64,000 nt of DNA, taken from DASQUK01 sp963756425 (GTDB taxonomy: Bacteria; Actinomycetota; Acidimicrobiia; Acidimicrobiales; VFJN01). This document shows positions 1 to 7,930 of the stretch, piece by piece. The notes beneath the pieces were generated by a model. The model had not been told where the DNA came from. It did not search any database and was given only the letters and a program-made list of their open reading frames with translations. The DNA lies in NCBI GenBank assembly GCA_963756425.1, contig CAVWNW010000007.1, positions 248,001-312,000 on the forward strand, read 5' to 3'. The first letter of the stretch is position 1; each line of letters begins with the position of its first letter. Made by a program: the position numbers and the translations under genes.

Positions 1-102
1 GGCCAGCGCGCCGGCGGCGAGGGCCATGCGGACCCATGCGAGCTGCGTGCGTTCCGCCTGGAGGCCGGTCGCGCCGGCGTTCGGGCCAGGTGCTCCGTTC
101 AT
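1..102 (-). CDS. DUF202 family membrane protein, 5' part only
   Basis: Only the first 34 codons lie in the window; the gene continues past position 1. The visible N-terminus ends in the QAERTQLAWVRMALA signature of DUF202 (YidH-like) small membrane proteins, in which an R-T-x-x-A-W-x-R motif leads into the first membrane segment. The ATG overlaps the stop of the upstream DUF202 gene as ATGA, so the two are almost certainly cotranscribed and translationally coupled. Pairs of DUF202 genes in tandem are common in actinobacteria; the biochemical role is unknown. Confidence 0.8.
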   Translation of the reverse strand, partial: MNGAPGPNAGATGLQAERTQLAWVRMALAAGALA

Positions 103-452
103 CGCACCAGCAGGACCACGGCCACGGTGCCGGCGACTGCAGCGATCACGGTCGCGAGGACGGGGACGGCCAGGGGATGGGGGAGCGGTTGACCCCGGCG
201 CATGGCGCGCTCGATCTGGTTCCAGCGCACGTAGCTGGCCACTGCCAGGACCAGGCTGAGCACCACGGCCACGACCGCGAGGGTGGTGCGTACGTGCGCG
301 ATCTCGAAGGACGGGACGACCTGGCGGAGCGCGATGCCCCCGGCCAGCAGGGCCAACGACGTCCGCATCCAGGCGAGGAACGTGCGCTCGTTGGCGAGCG
401 TGAACCGGTAGTCGGGGAAGTCGGGATCGCGTTCGCCCCCGTCACTGGGCAC
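99..452 (-). CDS. DUF202 / YidH-like membrane protein
   Basis: The product has the DUF202 signature (RFTLANERTFLAWMRTSLAL) followed by three hydrophobic segments, giving about 117 residues from the GTG at 452, close to the usual YidH length of about 115. An in-frame ATG at 548 would add 32 residues with no family similarity. That extension reads through the left arm of an inverted repeat, so the GTG is preferred although no clear Shine-Dalgarno precedes it. The stop overlaps the start of a second DUF202 gene (ATGA). DUF202 proteins are inner-membrane proteins of unknown function. Confidence 0.8.
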   Translation of the reverse strand: MPSDGGERDPDFPDYRFTLANERTFLAWMRTSLALLAGGIALRQVVPSFEIAHVRTTLAVVAVVLSLVLAVASYVRWNQIERAMRRGQPLPHPLAVPVLATVIAAVAGTVAVVLLVR

Positions 453-525
453 GGTCGTAGCCTGGCAGGCGTTCAACGGCCGGGGAGGGATGCCACCCGC
501 CTCGGCACCTCGCAGCGCTACCGCG

Positions 526-755
526 CCCGAGGCCATGGGTTCCGGCATGAGGTGCCCGAGGTCATGGGTACCGAACCGGGAACCTATGACCTCCGCCCTC
601 TGGCCGGCGGAACCTATGACCTCGCCCTCTGGCCGGCGGAACCTATGACCTCGCCCTCTGGCCGGCGGAACCTATGACCTCGCCCTCTGGCCGGCGGAAC
701 CTATGACCTCGCCCTCTGGCCGGCGGAACCTATGACCTCGCCCTCTCGCCGGCGG
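526..755. repeat. Nested inverted repeat with tandemly amplified right arm
   Basis: Two left arms (526-545, cccgaggccatgggttccgg, and 555-572, cccgaggtcatgggtacc) face right arms of the form ggaacctatgacctc. The first right arm is at 579-593. The right arm plus spacer is then repeated head to tail to 755. The two-left, two-right architecture matches elements at 3194-3292, 42379-42478 and 57030-57129. The element separates the DUF202 genes from the AI-2E gene and overlaps the last codons of the latter. Confidence 0.75.
581..755. repeat. 29-bp tandem repeat, six copies
   Basis: Six consecutive units start at 581, 611, 640, 669, 698 and 727. Copies 2-5 are identical 29-mers; copy 1 has one extra c (30 nt) and copy 6 has one substitution (ctctcg for ctctgg). 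A decayed seventh copy begins at 756. The unit begins aacctatgacctcgccctct and ends ggccggcgg. There are no unique spacers, so this is a minisatellite and not a CRISPR array. The stop codon of the AI-2E gene (732-730) lies inside copy 6. Confidence 0.95.
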
Positions 756-1986
756 AACCCGTGGCCTCGTGGTTGGGTCCGTCCGTCCGGGCCGGCGTCG
801 GCGCCTGGTCCAGCGTCGGGGTCGGGGTCGGCAGCGGCAGCGCCATCGGCACCGGTTGATCGGGCGACTCGGGTGCCGGGCGATCGGCACCGGGCTCGAC
901 GGCGGCGTCGGTCCCGGTGGCCGGCGCTGCGGCCGCCTCCTCCGCCCGCCGCCGGGCGGCCAGTTCATCGAGGACGGCCAGGCCGAACACCGCGAACACC
1001 AACGCGAAGGCGGCGCCCCCGACGCCGTACACCGCGTAGCCGACCAGCACGACGACCCACGGCACCAACAACCCGACGTGCACGCTGTACAGGGAGATGC
1101 GGCGCCGCACGACGTACGAGTCTGCGAGCTGACAGGCGATGACCACGACCGCGGCCACGATCGTGGCGATGTCGGAGCGCAGCGCCAGGAGCAGGAGGAT
1201 GAGCGGCAGGCTGCCGAGGACGATGCCGACGTGCGGCAGGATCGCGAGCAGCCCGGCGGCGAACCCGATCGCCGCCGACGACGGCAGGTCGAGCAGGTAG
1301 GCGATGCCGGTCACGACCAGGCCGACCACGAGCCCTTCGCCGACCATCAGCAGCACCGCCCGGCGTGATCGGTTTAGCGCCCTGGTCACGACGTCGGTGA
1401 CCGCCTCCCGCCGGCGGGGTGAGGGCAACTGGTTCACGGCGGACTGAGCGAGCCGGGGCCCATACGACATCAGGAAGAGGGTCAGGATCCCACCCACGAG
1501 GTAGGTCGGCGCCGTGCCGGCGGTGGACACCAACACCTCGTCGCCACCGGTGACGCGTTCGTCGAGGGTGTCGACGAACAGGTCCACGCGGCGGGTGGCG
1601 TCGACGTCGCGGGCGAGGTCGCCCACGCTGTCGTCCCGCGCTTCCAGTCTCTCGGCGGCGTCCTCCGCGGCACGACCGAGGCGGTCGAGGCCGTCGGCCA
1701 GGTTGTCGAACGCCACGTAGGTCACGGCGAAGGCGGCGCCGCCGACGACGAGCAGGGCGACGATGACCGCGGCCAGCCGGGGGATGTGGCGATCGAGCAG
1801 GTCGACGATCGGGTCGATGAGGACGGCGACCACGACCGCCGCCGCCGCCCACGAGAGGGGACGATGCGCAGCCACGAAGATCCGTTGCGCCACGATCCCG
1901 GCCACCAGGACGAGGACGCCCACCACCGCCGACCGGGCGGTGATGCGCACGACGCGGTGCTCGGTGGGGCGGTGGCCGGGCTGCAC
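730..1986 (-). CDS. AI-2E family transporter (PerM-like)
   Basis: This 418-residue polytopic membrane protein has the AI-2E transporter layout: two N-terminal membrane segments, a soluble stretch (about residues 95-155), then the conserved C-terminal membrane block with the hallmark LLAILPHVGIVLGSLP region. The last 70 residues are a low-complexity Pro/Thr/Ala tail whose final codons run into the tandem repeat, so the tail may have grown by repeat expansion. The family includes an autoinducer-2 exporter and Na+/H+ antiporters; the substrate here cannot be predicted. The GTG start at 1986 sits 8 nt behind a TACGGT hexamer (leaderless). A second GTG at 1950 is a possible alternative start. Confidence 0.85.
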   Translation of the reverse strand: MQPGHRPTEHRVVRITARSAVVGVLVLVAGIVAQRIFVAAHRPLSWAAAAVVVAVLIDPIVDLLDRHIPRLAAVIVALLVVGGAAFAVTYVAFDNLADGLDRLGRAAEDAAERLEARDDSVGDLARDVDATRRVDLFVDTLDERVTGGDEVLVSTAGTAPTYLVGGILTLFLMSYGPRLAQSAVNQLPSPRRREAVTDVVTRALNRSRRAVLLMVGEGLVVGLVVTGIAYLLDLPSSAAIGFAAGLLAILPHVGIVLGSLPLILLLLALRSDIATIVAAVVVIACQLADSYVVRRRISLYSVHVGLLVPWVVVLVGYAVYGVGGAAFALVFAVFGLAVLDELAARRRAEEAAAAPATGTDAAVEPGADRPAPESPDQPVPMALPLPTPTPTLDQAPTPARTDGPNHEATGSAGERARS

Positions 1987-1993
1987 CGGGGCG

Positions 1994-2000
1994 TACCGTA
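1994..2000. promoter_or_regulatory. Bidirectional -10 core TACCGTA for the two AI-2E genes
   Basis: Read rightward, TACCGT (1994-1999) lies 6 nt before the GTG at 2006. Read leftward, TACGGT (2000-1995) lies 8 nt before the GTG at 1986. The two opposed -10 hexamers share five base pairs. The starts are only 19 bp apart, which leaves no room for two separate leadered promoters, so both mRNAs are predicted to be leaderless and driven from one symmetrical site. Confidence 0.65.
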
Positions 2001-2005
2001 CCGGT

Positions 2006-3205
2006 GTGACCGACGAGGTGACCGCCGAGCAGGCCCCGGGGCACCCGGGTGACCGGCGCGATCAACCCGATGCCGCGGACGGGCGCGTACTCGTCGACAT
2101 CGATCCCTGGTCATTCGTCGTGCTGGTGCTGGCGGCGGCCGCGGCGGTGGCGGTGTTCGCCATCGGTGACCGGGCCAGCGACATCCTGACGGGTATCGGC
2201 GTCGGCGTCCTGCTCGGCCTGGCGCTGACCCCGGTCGTCAATGCCGCCCAGCGCCGCTGGAACACGAGCCGCGGTACGGCGGTCGTGGTCGTGGGCGCCG
2301 GGCTGACGGTCGCCGTGGCCGTCATCGTGTTGCTGGTCGCGCCGGCGGCGATCCGACAGTCGCGCGAGTTCAGCGAGGAGCTGCCGACGACGGTGCGCGA
2401 GTTCTACAGCTGGCCCATCATCGGTCCCCGCCTCGAGGAGGCCGACGCCGCCGGCTCCATCGAGGAGTGGATCGAGGACGCGCCCGCCCGAGTCGACGAC
2501 CGCACCCTGGCCAACCTGGGCGAGCGACTCCTGGGCGGCGTGCTGAGCGCCGTTGTCGTGCTCATTACCGCGCTGGGGGTGCTGGTGGACGGCGAAGGGA
2601 TCGTTCGCCGGTTCCGCGTACTCGTCCCGGTGGGCCGCCTGGGGCAAGCCGACCGCCTGGGGCGGATCGTCTACTCCACGTTCGGCAGCTACTTCGCGGG
2701 TTCGATGTTCGTGGCCATCCTCGCCGGGCTCGTGACGTTGTCGACCGGCCTGCTGCTGGGCGTGCCGTTGGCACCGGTGGCCGGGCTCTGGACCACGTTC
2801 ACCAACCTGATCCCCCAGATCGGTGGCCTCCTCGGCGGTGGGTTCTTCGTGCTGCTGGCGGTGACCCAAGGACCGATCGTCGCCGTGATCGCCCTCGCGG
2901 TGGTCATCGCCTACCAGAACCTCGAGAACCACGTCATCAGCCCCGCCATCGTCGGCCGGGCCGTCAATTTGTCGCCGCCGGCGACCATGATGGCGGTGCT
3001 TGTGGGCGGGGCGGCCGCCGGGGTCCCCGGCGCACTGGTCGCGACGCCGCTGTTCGCGGCCAGCAAGGCGGTCTACCTGGACCGGCGCGGCGAGATGCCG
3101 GAACCCGAGACGCATGTCATGCGCAGCCGCCTGTCGGGCCTGCGCCGCCGGCTGCCGTGGCGGCGCCGCGCCGAGCCGGCGGGCGAGGCGGACCCGAGGC
3201 AATGA
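2006..3205 (+). CDS. AI-2E family transporter, divergent paralogue
   Basis: A 399-residue membrane protein from GTG 2006, with the same fold as its divergent neighbour: N-terminal membrane segments, a soluble linker (about residues 110-170) and a C-terminal block containing TNLIPQIGGLLGG, the equivalent of the LPHVGIVLGSLP motif. It ends in a basic tail. The open frame extends upstream to 1763, but that part is antisense to the neighbouring gene. Head-to-head placement and a shared promoter core suggest coordinate expression. They are clearly diverged copies, so recent duplication is unlikely. Confidence 0.85.
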   Translation: MTDEVTAEQAPGHPGDRRDQPDAADGRVLVDIDPWSFVVLVLAAAAAVAVFAIGDRASDILTGIGVGVLLGLALTPVVNAAQRRWNTSRGTAVVVVGAGLTVAVAVIVLLVAPAAIRQSREFSEELPTTVREFYSWPIIGPRLEEADAAGSIEEWIEDAPARVDDRTLANLGERLLGGVLSAVVVLITALGVLVDGEGIVRRFRVLVPVGRLGQADRLGRIVYSTFGSYFAGSMFVAILAGLVTLSTGLLLGVPLAPVAGLWTTFTNLIPQIGGLLGGGFFVLLAVTQGPIVAVIALAVVIAYQNLENHVISPAIVGRAVNLSPPATMMAVLVGGAAAGVPGALVATPLFAASKAVYLDRRGEMPEPETHVMRSRLSGLRRRLPWRRRAEPAGEADPRQ

Positions 3206-3292
3206 CGAACGCGACGGCCGGCCGGAGGCATAGACGAACGGAGACCGTTCGCCCCTGCCTCCGGTTCGGGCGACCGTTCGCTCTTGCCTCGG
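3194..3292. repeat. Nested double inverted repeat between convergent genes
   Basis: Outer arms are 3194-3211 (ccgaggcaatgacgaacg) and 3275-3292 (cgttcgctcttgcctcgg). Inner arms are 3223-3241 (ccggaggca.. gacgaacgg) and 3245-3263 (ccgttcg.. tgcctccgg). The element lies between the AI-2E gene and the acyl-CoA dehydrogenase gene, which converge on it, so a bidirectional terminator role is plausible. The same arm sequence recurs at 42409-42447. Confidence 0.8.
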
Positions 3293-3313
3293 CCCGGTCG
3301 CAGCCCGGCTGAC

Positions 3314-4543
3314 CTACAGGGGCAGGTCGCCGGTGGCCGTCCGCGTCGACCCGTGATCCTTGTAGGCGGCGATCGTGCGCTGTGCGATCCGCATCTGATG
3401 CACCTCATCGGCTCCGTCGGCGAACCGGGCCCACCGAGCGTGCTGGTACATGCCCGCCAGCGGCGTGTCCGTCGAATAGCCGAGGGCCCCGTGCACCTGG
3501 ATCGACCGGTCGATGATGCGGTTGAGCGCGTTGGCCACGAAGTGCTTGGCCATCGACACCTCGCTCTTGAAGTCGAGCTTGTGGTCGATCCGGTAGGCGG
3601 CGTGCAGCACCATGAGCTTGGCCTGGTAGAGCTCCATCGCCGAGTCGGCGATCATCCACTGGATGCCCTGCTTCTCCGCGAGCAGCGACCCGTGTGCGAA
3701 GCGGTTCAGCGAGCGGTCGACCATCATGTCGAGCGCCGTCTCGGCCTGGGCGATCCAACGCATGCAGTGCGCTAGCCGGGCCGGGCCGAGCCGGTACTGA
3801 CCCAGCATGTGGCCCTGGCCCCGCCCGCCCAGCATGCGGTCATCGGGCACCCGGAGGTCCTCGATCCGGATCTCGGAGTGGCCGGTCGAGCCGTGCATGG
3901 TCTCGATCTGGCGGACCTCCGTCCATCCCTCCGAGGGGATGTCGACGATGAACGCCGTGTTGCCCGCCTGGGGCAGCTCGGGGTCGTCCTCGGTGCGGGC
4001 GATGAGGATGGCGAAGCTGGCACGGTGGGCGTTCGAGATGAACCACTTGTGGCCGCTGATCACCCACTCGTCGCCGTCCTGGTAGGCATGGGTGCGGATC
4101 AGCGTGGGGTCCGAGCCCGCCACCTCGGGCTCGGTCATGGCGAAGCAGCTCATGGCCCGCCCCTCGCACAGCGGGCGCAGGTAGCGCTGCTTCTGCTCCT
4201 CGGTGCCCCAGTGCAGCAGCGTGTGCATGTTGCCCTCGTCCGGCGCCTGGCAGTTGAAGACCCACGGGCCGTACGTCGACTTGGCCGCCTCGGCCTGGAC
4301 CATGGCGAGCTCGACGTGGCCGAGGCCCATGCCGCCCCATTCCTTCGGCATGTGCGGGAGCCACAGGCCGGCCTCCTGGGCCGCCGCCCGCATCTCGAGG
4401 AGGATCTTGATGTAGTCGGCCCGCTCGATCTCGTCGCGGTCGCCGATGCGAGCCTCGCCCGGGTTGACGACGTCGTCGACGAACGAGCGCACTCGGACGC
4501 GGATGTCCTCGAGCTCCGGGGTGAGGGTGAAGTCGATGGTCAT
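3314..4543 (-). CDS. Acyl-CoA dehydrogenase, ACAD10/11-like
   Basis: A 409-residue flavoenzyme expected to oxidise an acyl-CoA to the 2,3-enoyl-CoA, passing electrons to ETF. Visible are the helical N-domain, the FAD/substrate motif CFAMTEPEVAGSDPT (about residues 155-170), the beta-domain with HKWFISNA, and a C-terminal helical domain containing HGALGYSTDTPLAG. The C-terminal ADGADEVHQMRIA segment resembles the ACAD10/11 branch, which acts on long or 4-hydroxy acyl chains in partnership with APH-type kinases; two such kinases occur elsewhere in this window. It lies 7 bp downstream of a TetR gene on the same strand. Confidence 0.9.
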   Translation of the reverse strand: MTIDFTLTPELEDIRVRVRSFVDDVVNPGEARIGDRDEIERADYIKILLEMRAAAQEAGLWLPHMPKEWGGMGLGHVELAMVQAEAAKSTYGPWVFNCQAPDEGNMHTLLHWGTEEQKQRYLRPLCEGRAMSCFAMTEPEVAGSDPTLIRTHAYQDGDEWVISGHKWFISNAHRASFAILIARTEDDPELPQAGNTAFIVDIPSEGWTEVRQIETMHGSTGHSEIRIEDLRVPDDRMLGGRGQGHMLGQYRLGPARLAHCMRWIAQAETALDMMVDRSLNRFAHGSLLAEKQGIQWMIADSAMELYQAKLMVLHAAYRIDHKLDFKSEVSMAKHFVANALNRIIDRSIQVHGALGYSTDTPLAGMYQHARWARFADGADEVHQMRIAQRTIAAYKDHGSTRTATGDLPL

Positions 4544-4550
4544 GGCGGGG

Positions 4551-5246
4551 TCAGCCTCCTGCGGCGTGCACGTCGGACAGGGTGTTGCGGTCGGAGCCGA
4601 CGGCCAGGGCGCGCTCGGCGTCGCGGCGGCGGGTCTCGTCGGACAGGGGTGCGGCCAGCAACCCGGCGACCAGGTCGACCAGGTGGCTGACGAACAGTCG
4701 ATCGTCGGTGTGGGGCGCGGACCGTGCCCGCCGCGCGAGCTCGACGGCCGCGAACCGCATTGCCACGAAGCGCCGGTGCAGCCGGGTGGCGTCGTTGTCG
4801 AGCAGGCCGGCGACCAGGATCCGCCAGCGGTAGATGCTGGAGGCCGGGTCGTCGAGCGCCGCAGGGTCGATCACCGGGCGGGGCCGGTTCATGAGGTCGG
4901 CCATGATCTGCAGGTAGGCGGGCCCACCGTCGCCGTCGCCCAGCATGGCGGCGTTGGGCCGGACGAGCGCCCCCGCCAGTGCCCTGAGGTCGGCGCGGCC
5001 GTCGGCCTCGTAGGCGTCGAGCATGGCGTGCCGGCGGGCCTCCACCGCGTGGTGGTGCTTGGCGAGGACGGCCCGCAGCAGGCCGTCCCGGCCGCCGAAG
5101 TGGTACTGGAGGGCCGAGGCGTTGCGGGCGCCGGCGGTGCGGTTGATCTCACGCAGGCTGACGCCCTCGATGCCGTAGGTCGCGAACAGCACCTCGGCGG
5201 CGTCGATGAGCCGCTCGGCGGTCGTCGTCGCGGCGGTCTCAGACAT
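4551..5246 (-). CDS. TetR family transcriptional regulator
   Basis: A 231-residue regulator with a clear N-terminal TetR helix-turn-helix (about residues 10-60, with LFATYGIEGVSLREINRTAG and YHFGGRDGLLRAV) and a long variable ligand-binding C-terminus. It lies immediately upstream of the acyl-CoA dehydrogenase gene on the same strand, so it probably controls that operon and itself in response to an acyl-CoA or fatty acid. Upstream of its ATG, positions 5247-5272 hold an AT-richer stretch with ggtt/aacc arms that could be the operator. The effector is unknown. Confidence 0.9.
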   Translation of the reverse strand: MSETAATTTAERLIDAAEVLFATYGIEGVSLREINRTAGARNASALQYHFGGRDGLLRAVLAKHHHAVEARRHAMLDAYEADGRADLRALAGALVRPNAAMLGDGDGGPAYLQIMADLMNRPRPVIDPAALDDPASSIYRWRILVAGLLDNDATRLHRRFVAMRFAAVELARRARSAPHTDDRLFVSHLVDLVAGLLAAPLSDETRRRDAERALAVGSDRNTLSDVHAAGG

Positions 5247-5333
5247 TCGTATTAGAGGTTAGACCAACCGCATTGCCGCCCGGCCATCGAGGCCTCGGAC
5301 CCGTCCCGGACCACCGGCGTAGCGTGACGGGCG

Positions 5334-6554
5334 ATGGTCGTCCGGCTGCAGTTCGTTCCCGGCGGCGAGCCGGGCGGCCTGCTCGACCTGCCGTGGAGCA
5401 CGCCACTGGCCGCCTGGGACGACCCTCGGCTGGTCGACATGGTCCACGGCACGAGCCGCCACGTCGTCCGCTTCGTGGCCGACGGCGGCCGCGTCTTCGC
5501 ACTCAAGGAGACCACCGAACGCGAGGCCCGCCGCGAGTACGGCATGCTCCGGCGGCTCATCACCGAGGGGCTGCCCGCCGTGCAGCCCGTTGGGGTGGTG
5601 ACCGGACGGCAGGGGTCGAGTGCGGAGCCGCTGGCGGCGGTGCTGATCAGCCGTTACCTCGACTTCTCGCTGCCGTACCGTTACCTGTTCGCCCAGGAGC
5701 GGCGCCCCGACCTCCCGGGTCTCCTGATCGACGCCGGCGTGGTGCTCCTGGTGCGCCTGCACCTGGAGGGGTTCTTCTGGGGCGACTGCTCGCTCTCGAA
5801 CCTGCTGTTCCGTCGGGATGCCGGTGCGGTCATGGCGTACCTCGTCGACGCCGAGACCGCCGAGCGGCGCGACGAGCTGCCCGACGGCATGCGGGCGAAC
5901 GACATCGACATCGCGCGGGAGAACATCGCCGGCGGGCTGCTCGACCTGCAGGCGAGCGGGGACCTCGGCGCCGAGATCGACGTGTTGGACGTCGCCGACC
6001 AGTTCGAAGACCGCTACCACGCGCTGTGGGACGAGCTCACCGGCGCCGAGGAGCTCTCGCTCGACGATCGGCATCTCATCGACCGCCGCATCCGGCGCCT
6101 CAACGAGCTGGGCTTCGACGTCGACGAGCTGCTCGTCGAGCACGACCCCGAGGGCTACCACTTGCGCGTCCGCCCCGTGCTGGTGGAGGAGGGACACCAC
6201 GCCCGGGAGCTACGGCGCCTGACGGGCCTGGCGGTACAGGAGAACCAGGCCCGCCGCCTCCTGAACGACATCGCCGCCTTCGGGGCCTCGATCAGCCGCG
6301 ACGCCGAGATCCCCCAGGCCGTGGTTGCGGCCCGTTGGCTCGCGGAGGTCTACGAGCCGGTGATCGCTCGGGTTCCCGGCGCGCTGCGCGGGCGCCTCGA
6401 GCCCCCGGAGCTGTTCCACGAGCTGTTGGAGCACCGCTACTACCAGTCGGAGCGGGCGGGCCAGGAGGTCTCCATCGACGACGCGTTGCGCTCCTACCTC
6501 GACTCGGTGCTGGCACACCGCCGCGACGAGCAGACCGTGCTGAGGGAGGCGTGA
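5334..6554 (+). CDS. DUF4032 protein with kinase-like N-terminal half
   Basis: A 406-residue protein matching the actinobacterial DUF4032 family. The N-terminal half resembles lipopolysaccharide/protein kinases: a VFALKETTEREARREYGML segment supplies a candidate ATP-binding Lys and helix-C Glu, GDCSLSNLLF is the catalytic-loop equivalent (Asp and Asn) and YLVDAETAE the metal-binding Asp. The C-terminal half is the DUF4032 domain proper. The ATG is 8 nt behind TAGCGT (5320-5325), so the mRNA is predicted to be leaderless. Kinase activity and substrate are unproven for the family. Confidence 0.8.
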   Translation: MVVRLQFVPGGEPGGLLDLPWSTPLAAWDDPRLVDMVHGTSRHVVRFVADGGRVFALKETTEREARREYGMLRRLITEGLPAVQPVGVVTGRQGSSAEPLAAVLISRYLDFSLPYRYLFAQERRPDLPGLLIDAGVVLLVRLHLEGFFWGDCSLSNLLFRRDAGAVMAYLVDAETAERRDELPDGMRANDIDIARENIAGGLLDLQASGDLGAEIDVLDVADQFEDRYHALWDELTGAEELSLDDRHLIDRRIRRLNELGFDVDELLVEHDPEGYHLRVRPVLVEEGHHARELRRLTGLAVQENQARRLLNDIAAFGASISRDAEIPQAVVAARWLAEVYEPVIARVPGALRGRLEPPELFHELLEHRYYQSERAGQEVSIDDALRSYLDSVLAHRRDEQTVLREA

Positions 6555-6609
6555 TCACGCGACCGTGAACCTCTACCTGAGGATGAGGTCGCTTGGGGGT
6601 GGGTGCGGG

Positions 6610-6930
6610 CTACTTGGCGGCGGCGAGCTTGTAGCGGGCGTACTCCTCGACCCGGGCCAGGTGCGCCGGGCTGCGGAGGAACCGATCGCTCAGGTCCACC
6701 AGGTCCTCGCCTTGTTCGCGCCACCGGAGCACCCGCCGCTCGATGGGACGGAGCAGGTCATGGGGGAGCGGCGGGTTGCCACTCCGGTCGAGGCCGGCCA
6801 GGAACCGCACTTGCGCCGCCCAGCGCTCGCTCCGGCGGAAGCGGTGGCCGATCTCCGCGTCACCCACACCGGCCTGGGCCCAGCGCAGGACCCGTCGCTC
6901 CACCGGCCGCAGGCGATCGTTGCTGACCAT
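6610..6930 (-). CDS. Small protein made of two tandem HTH-like repeats
   Basis: A 106-residue protein that is almost entirely an internal duplication: residues about 6-45 (LRPVERRVLRWAQAGVGDAE..) and about 57-98 (LRPIERRVLRWREQGEDLVD..) align along their length. Each unit looks like a helix-turn-helix of the sigma-region-4/LuxR type, with ERRVLRW, a turn, then a basic R-F-x-R-S recognition-like helix. The ATG at 6930 has an excellent Shine-Dalgarno (GAGGAGG, 5 nt away), which excludes the longer frame to 7113. Function unknown; a small DNA-binding protein is the simplest reading. Confidence 0.7.
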   Translation of the reverse strand: MVSNDRLRPVERRVLRWAQAGVGDAEIGHRFRRSERWAAQVRFLAGLDRSGNPPLPHDLLRPIERRVLRWREQGEDLVDLSDRFLRSPAHLARVEEYARYKLAAAK

Positions 6931-6958
6931 ATGTCCTCCTCGACGTGTGGCAGCCAGG

Positions 6959-7156
6959 TTACGCCGACGCGCCCGGACGCGTCCTCGGGAGGCCTGCCGC
7001 CGCGGGTGCAGGCTCCAGCAGGGTCCAGCGGTAAGGTCGCTGGCCGTGTTGCGACGGAGGAGGACACCGGAGGCCGCGGCACTGAGGGCAGAAGTCGATC
7101 TCCACGCCCTCACGTGACGAGACCGAGAGTTGGACGTCGCACACGGGGCACTTCAT
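6959..7156 (-). CDS. Zinc-ribbon (zf-TFIIB-like) small protein, possibly truncated
   Basis: The N-terminus has the CPVC ... CPQC pair of a TFIIB-type zinc ribbon, with the intervening SSREGVEIDF typical of the zf-TFIIB family. In that family the motif normally continues as CRGVWLDRGELDK. Here it diverges right after CPQCRG, and no other frame restores the conserved WLDRGE stretch. The remaining 40 residues are unlike the family. It is therefore either a short variant or a remnant. It lies between two unrelated small genes. Confidence 0.5.
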   Translation of the reverse strand: MKCPVCDVQLSVSSREGVEIDFCPQCRGLRCPPPSQHGQRPYRWTLLEPAPAAAGLPRTRPGASA

Positions 7157-7242
7157 GACGAGCGACTCTATCGGTCGGCCCTAGGGTTCGATGCGGGCGC
7201 GTGCGCGTAGGGTCGCGCCCACACCACCCGCTGGAGCCGCCG

Positions 7243-7830
7243 GTGTTCCTCGTGCGCCGCCCTTCGGACGCCGAGCTGTCGCAGATCGCAGCCAACGTGG
7301 CCGACGCGCCCTACACGTACGACGAGGTTGCTGCCACCGCCCATCCGGATCAGCTGCCGGAGGGCTACCACCGCGTGCATGCCGCCCGTGTGGTCGGCGC
7401 TGGGGCTGAGGCGTTCGCGGCCGCGGTCGACGGCGTCCGCCGCTGGCAACTCCACCGCCGCCAGGGTTACCGGGTGGCGCCCGGCGACCCACCCGTCGAG
7501 GTCGGCACCGTGGTCGCGGTCGACGTGCCGCTGGCTGCCCTCCATGTGATCGCTACGTGCCGCATCGCCTGGGTGGTCGACGAGCCCGACCGATTCGGCT
7601 TTGGCTACGGGACCCTGCCGATCCACCCGGAGAGCGGCGAGGAGGCGTTCGTGGTGGAGCGGGACCCGCACGACGCTGCGGGCACGGCGCGGCTGGTCAT
7701 CAACGCGTTCTCGCGACCGCGGCATCCCCTGGTGCGGCTGGCGGGACCGCTGGCGCGCCGGCAGCAGGCGCGGGCAACGCAGGGCTACCTCGACGCGCTG
7801 GTCGCCCATGTGCGCGAGGTGCTTGCCTGA
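7243..7830 (+). CDS. DUF1990 family protein
   Basis: About 195 residues from GTG 7243, which has GGAG 7 nt upstream; an earlier GTG at 7201 would add 14 residues without family similarity. The N-terminal FLVRRPSDAELSQI and the later GYHRVHAARVVGAGAEAF and FGFGYGTLPIHPESGEEAF stretches are characteristic of DUF1990, a START-like fold (SRPBCC-type) family common in actinobacteria and plants. Function is unknown. A leaderless winged-helix gene follows about 100 bp downstream on the same strand. Confidence 0.8.
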   Translation: MFLVRRPSDAELSQIAANVADAPYTYDEVAATAHPDQLPEGYHRVHAARVVGAGAEAFAAAVDGVRRWQLHRRQGYRVAPGDPPVEVGTVVAVDVPLAALHVIATCRIAWVVDEPDRFGFGYGTLPIHPESGEEAFVVERDPHDAAGTARLVINAFSRPRHPLVRLAGPLARRQQARATQGYLDALVAHVREVLA

Positions 7831-7930
7831 TGGTGGTGCGCCTGTCGACCGACAGACGTTCAGGGAGGGCCTCAGCACGCTCCGCGGTGTCGCCCACCCG
7901 GCACCGACGCGACCCCTAGCCTCGGCTCCG

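Noticed and set aside
581..755. Tandem repeat considered as a CRISPR array
   Set aside because: Units abut directly with no unique spacers, and no cas genes are nearby.
3231..3250. gaac...gttc arms in the nested repeat considered as a LexA box
   Set aside because: The spacing between the half sites is longer than 4 bp, and the arms are part of the larger repeat family.
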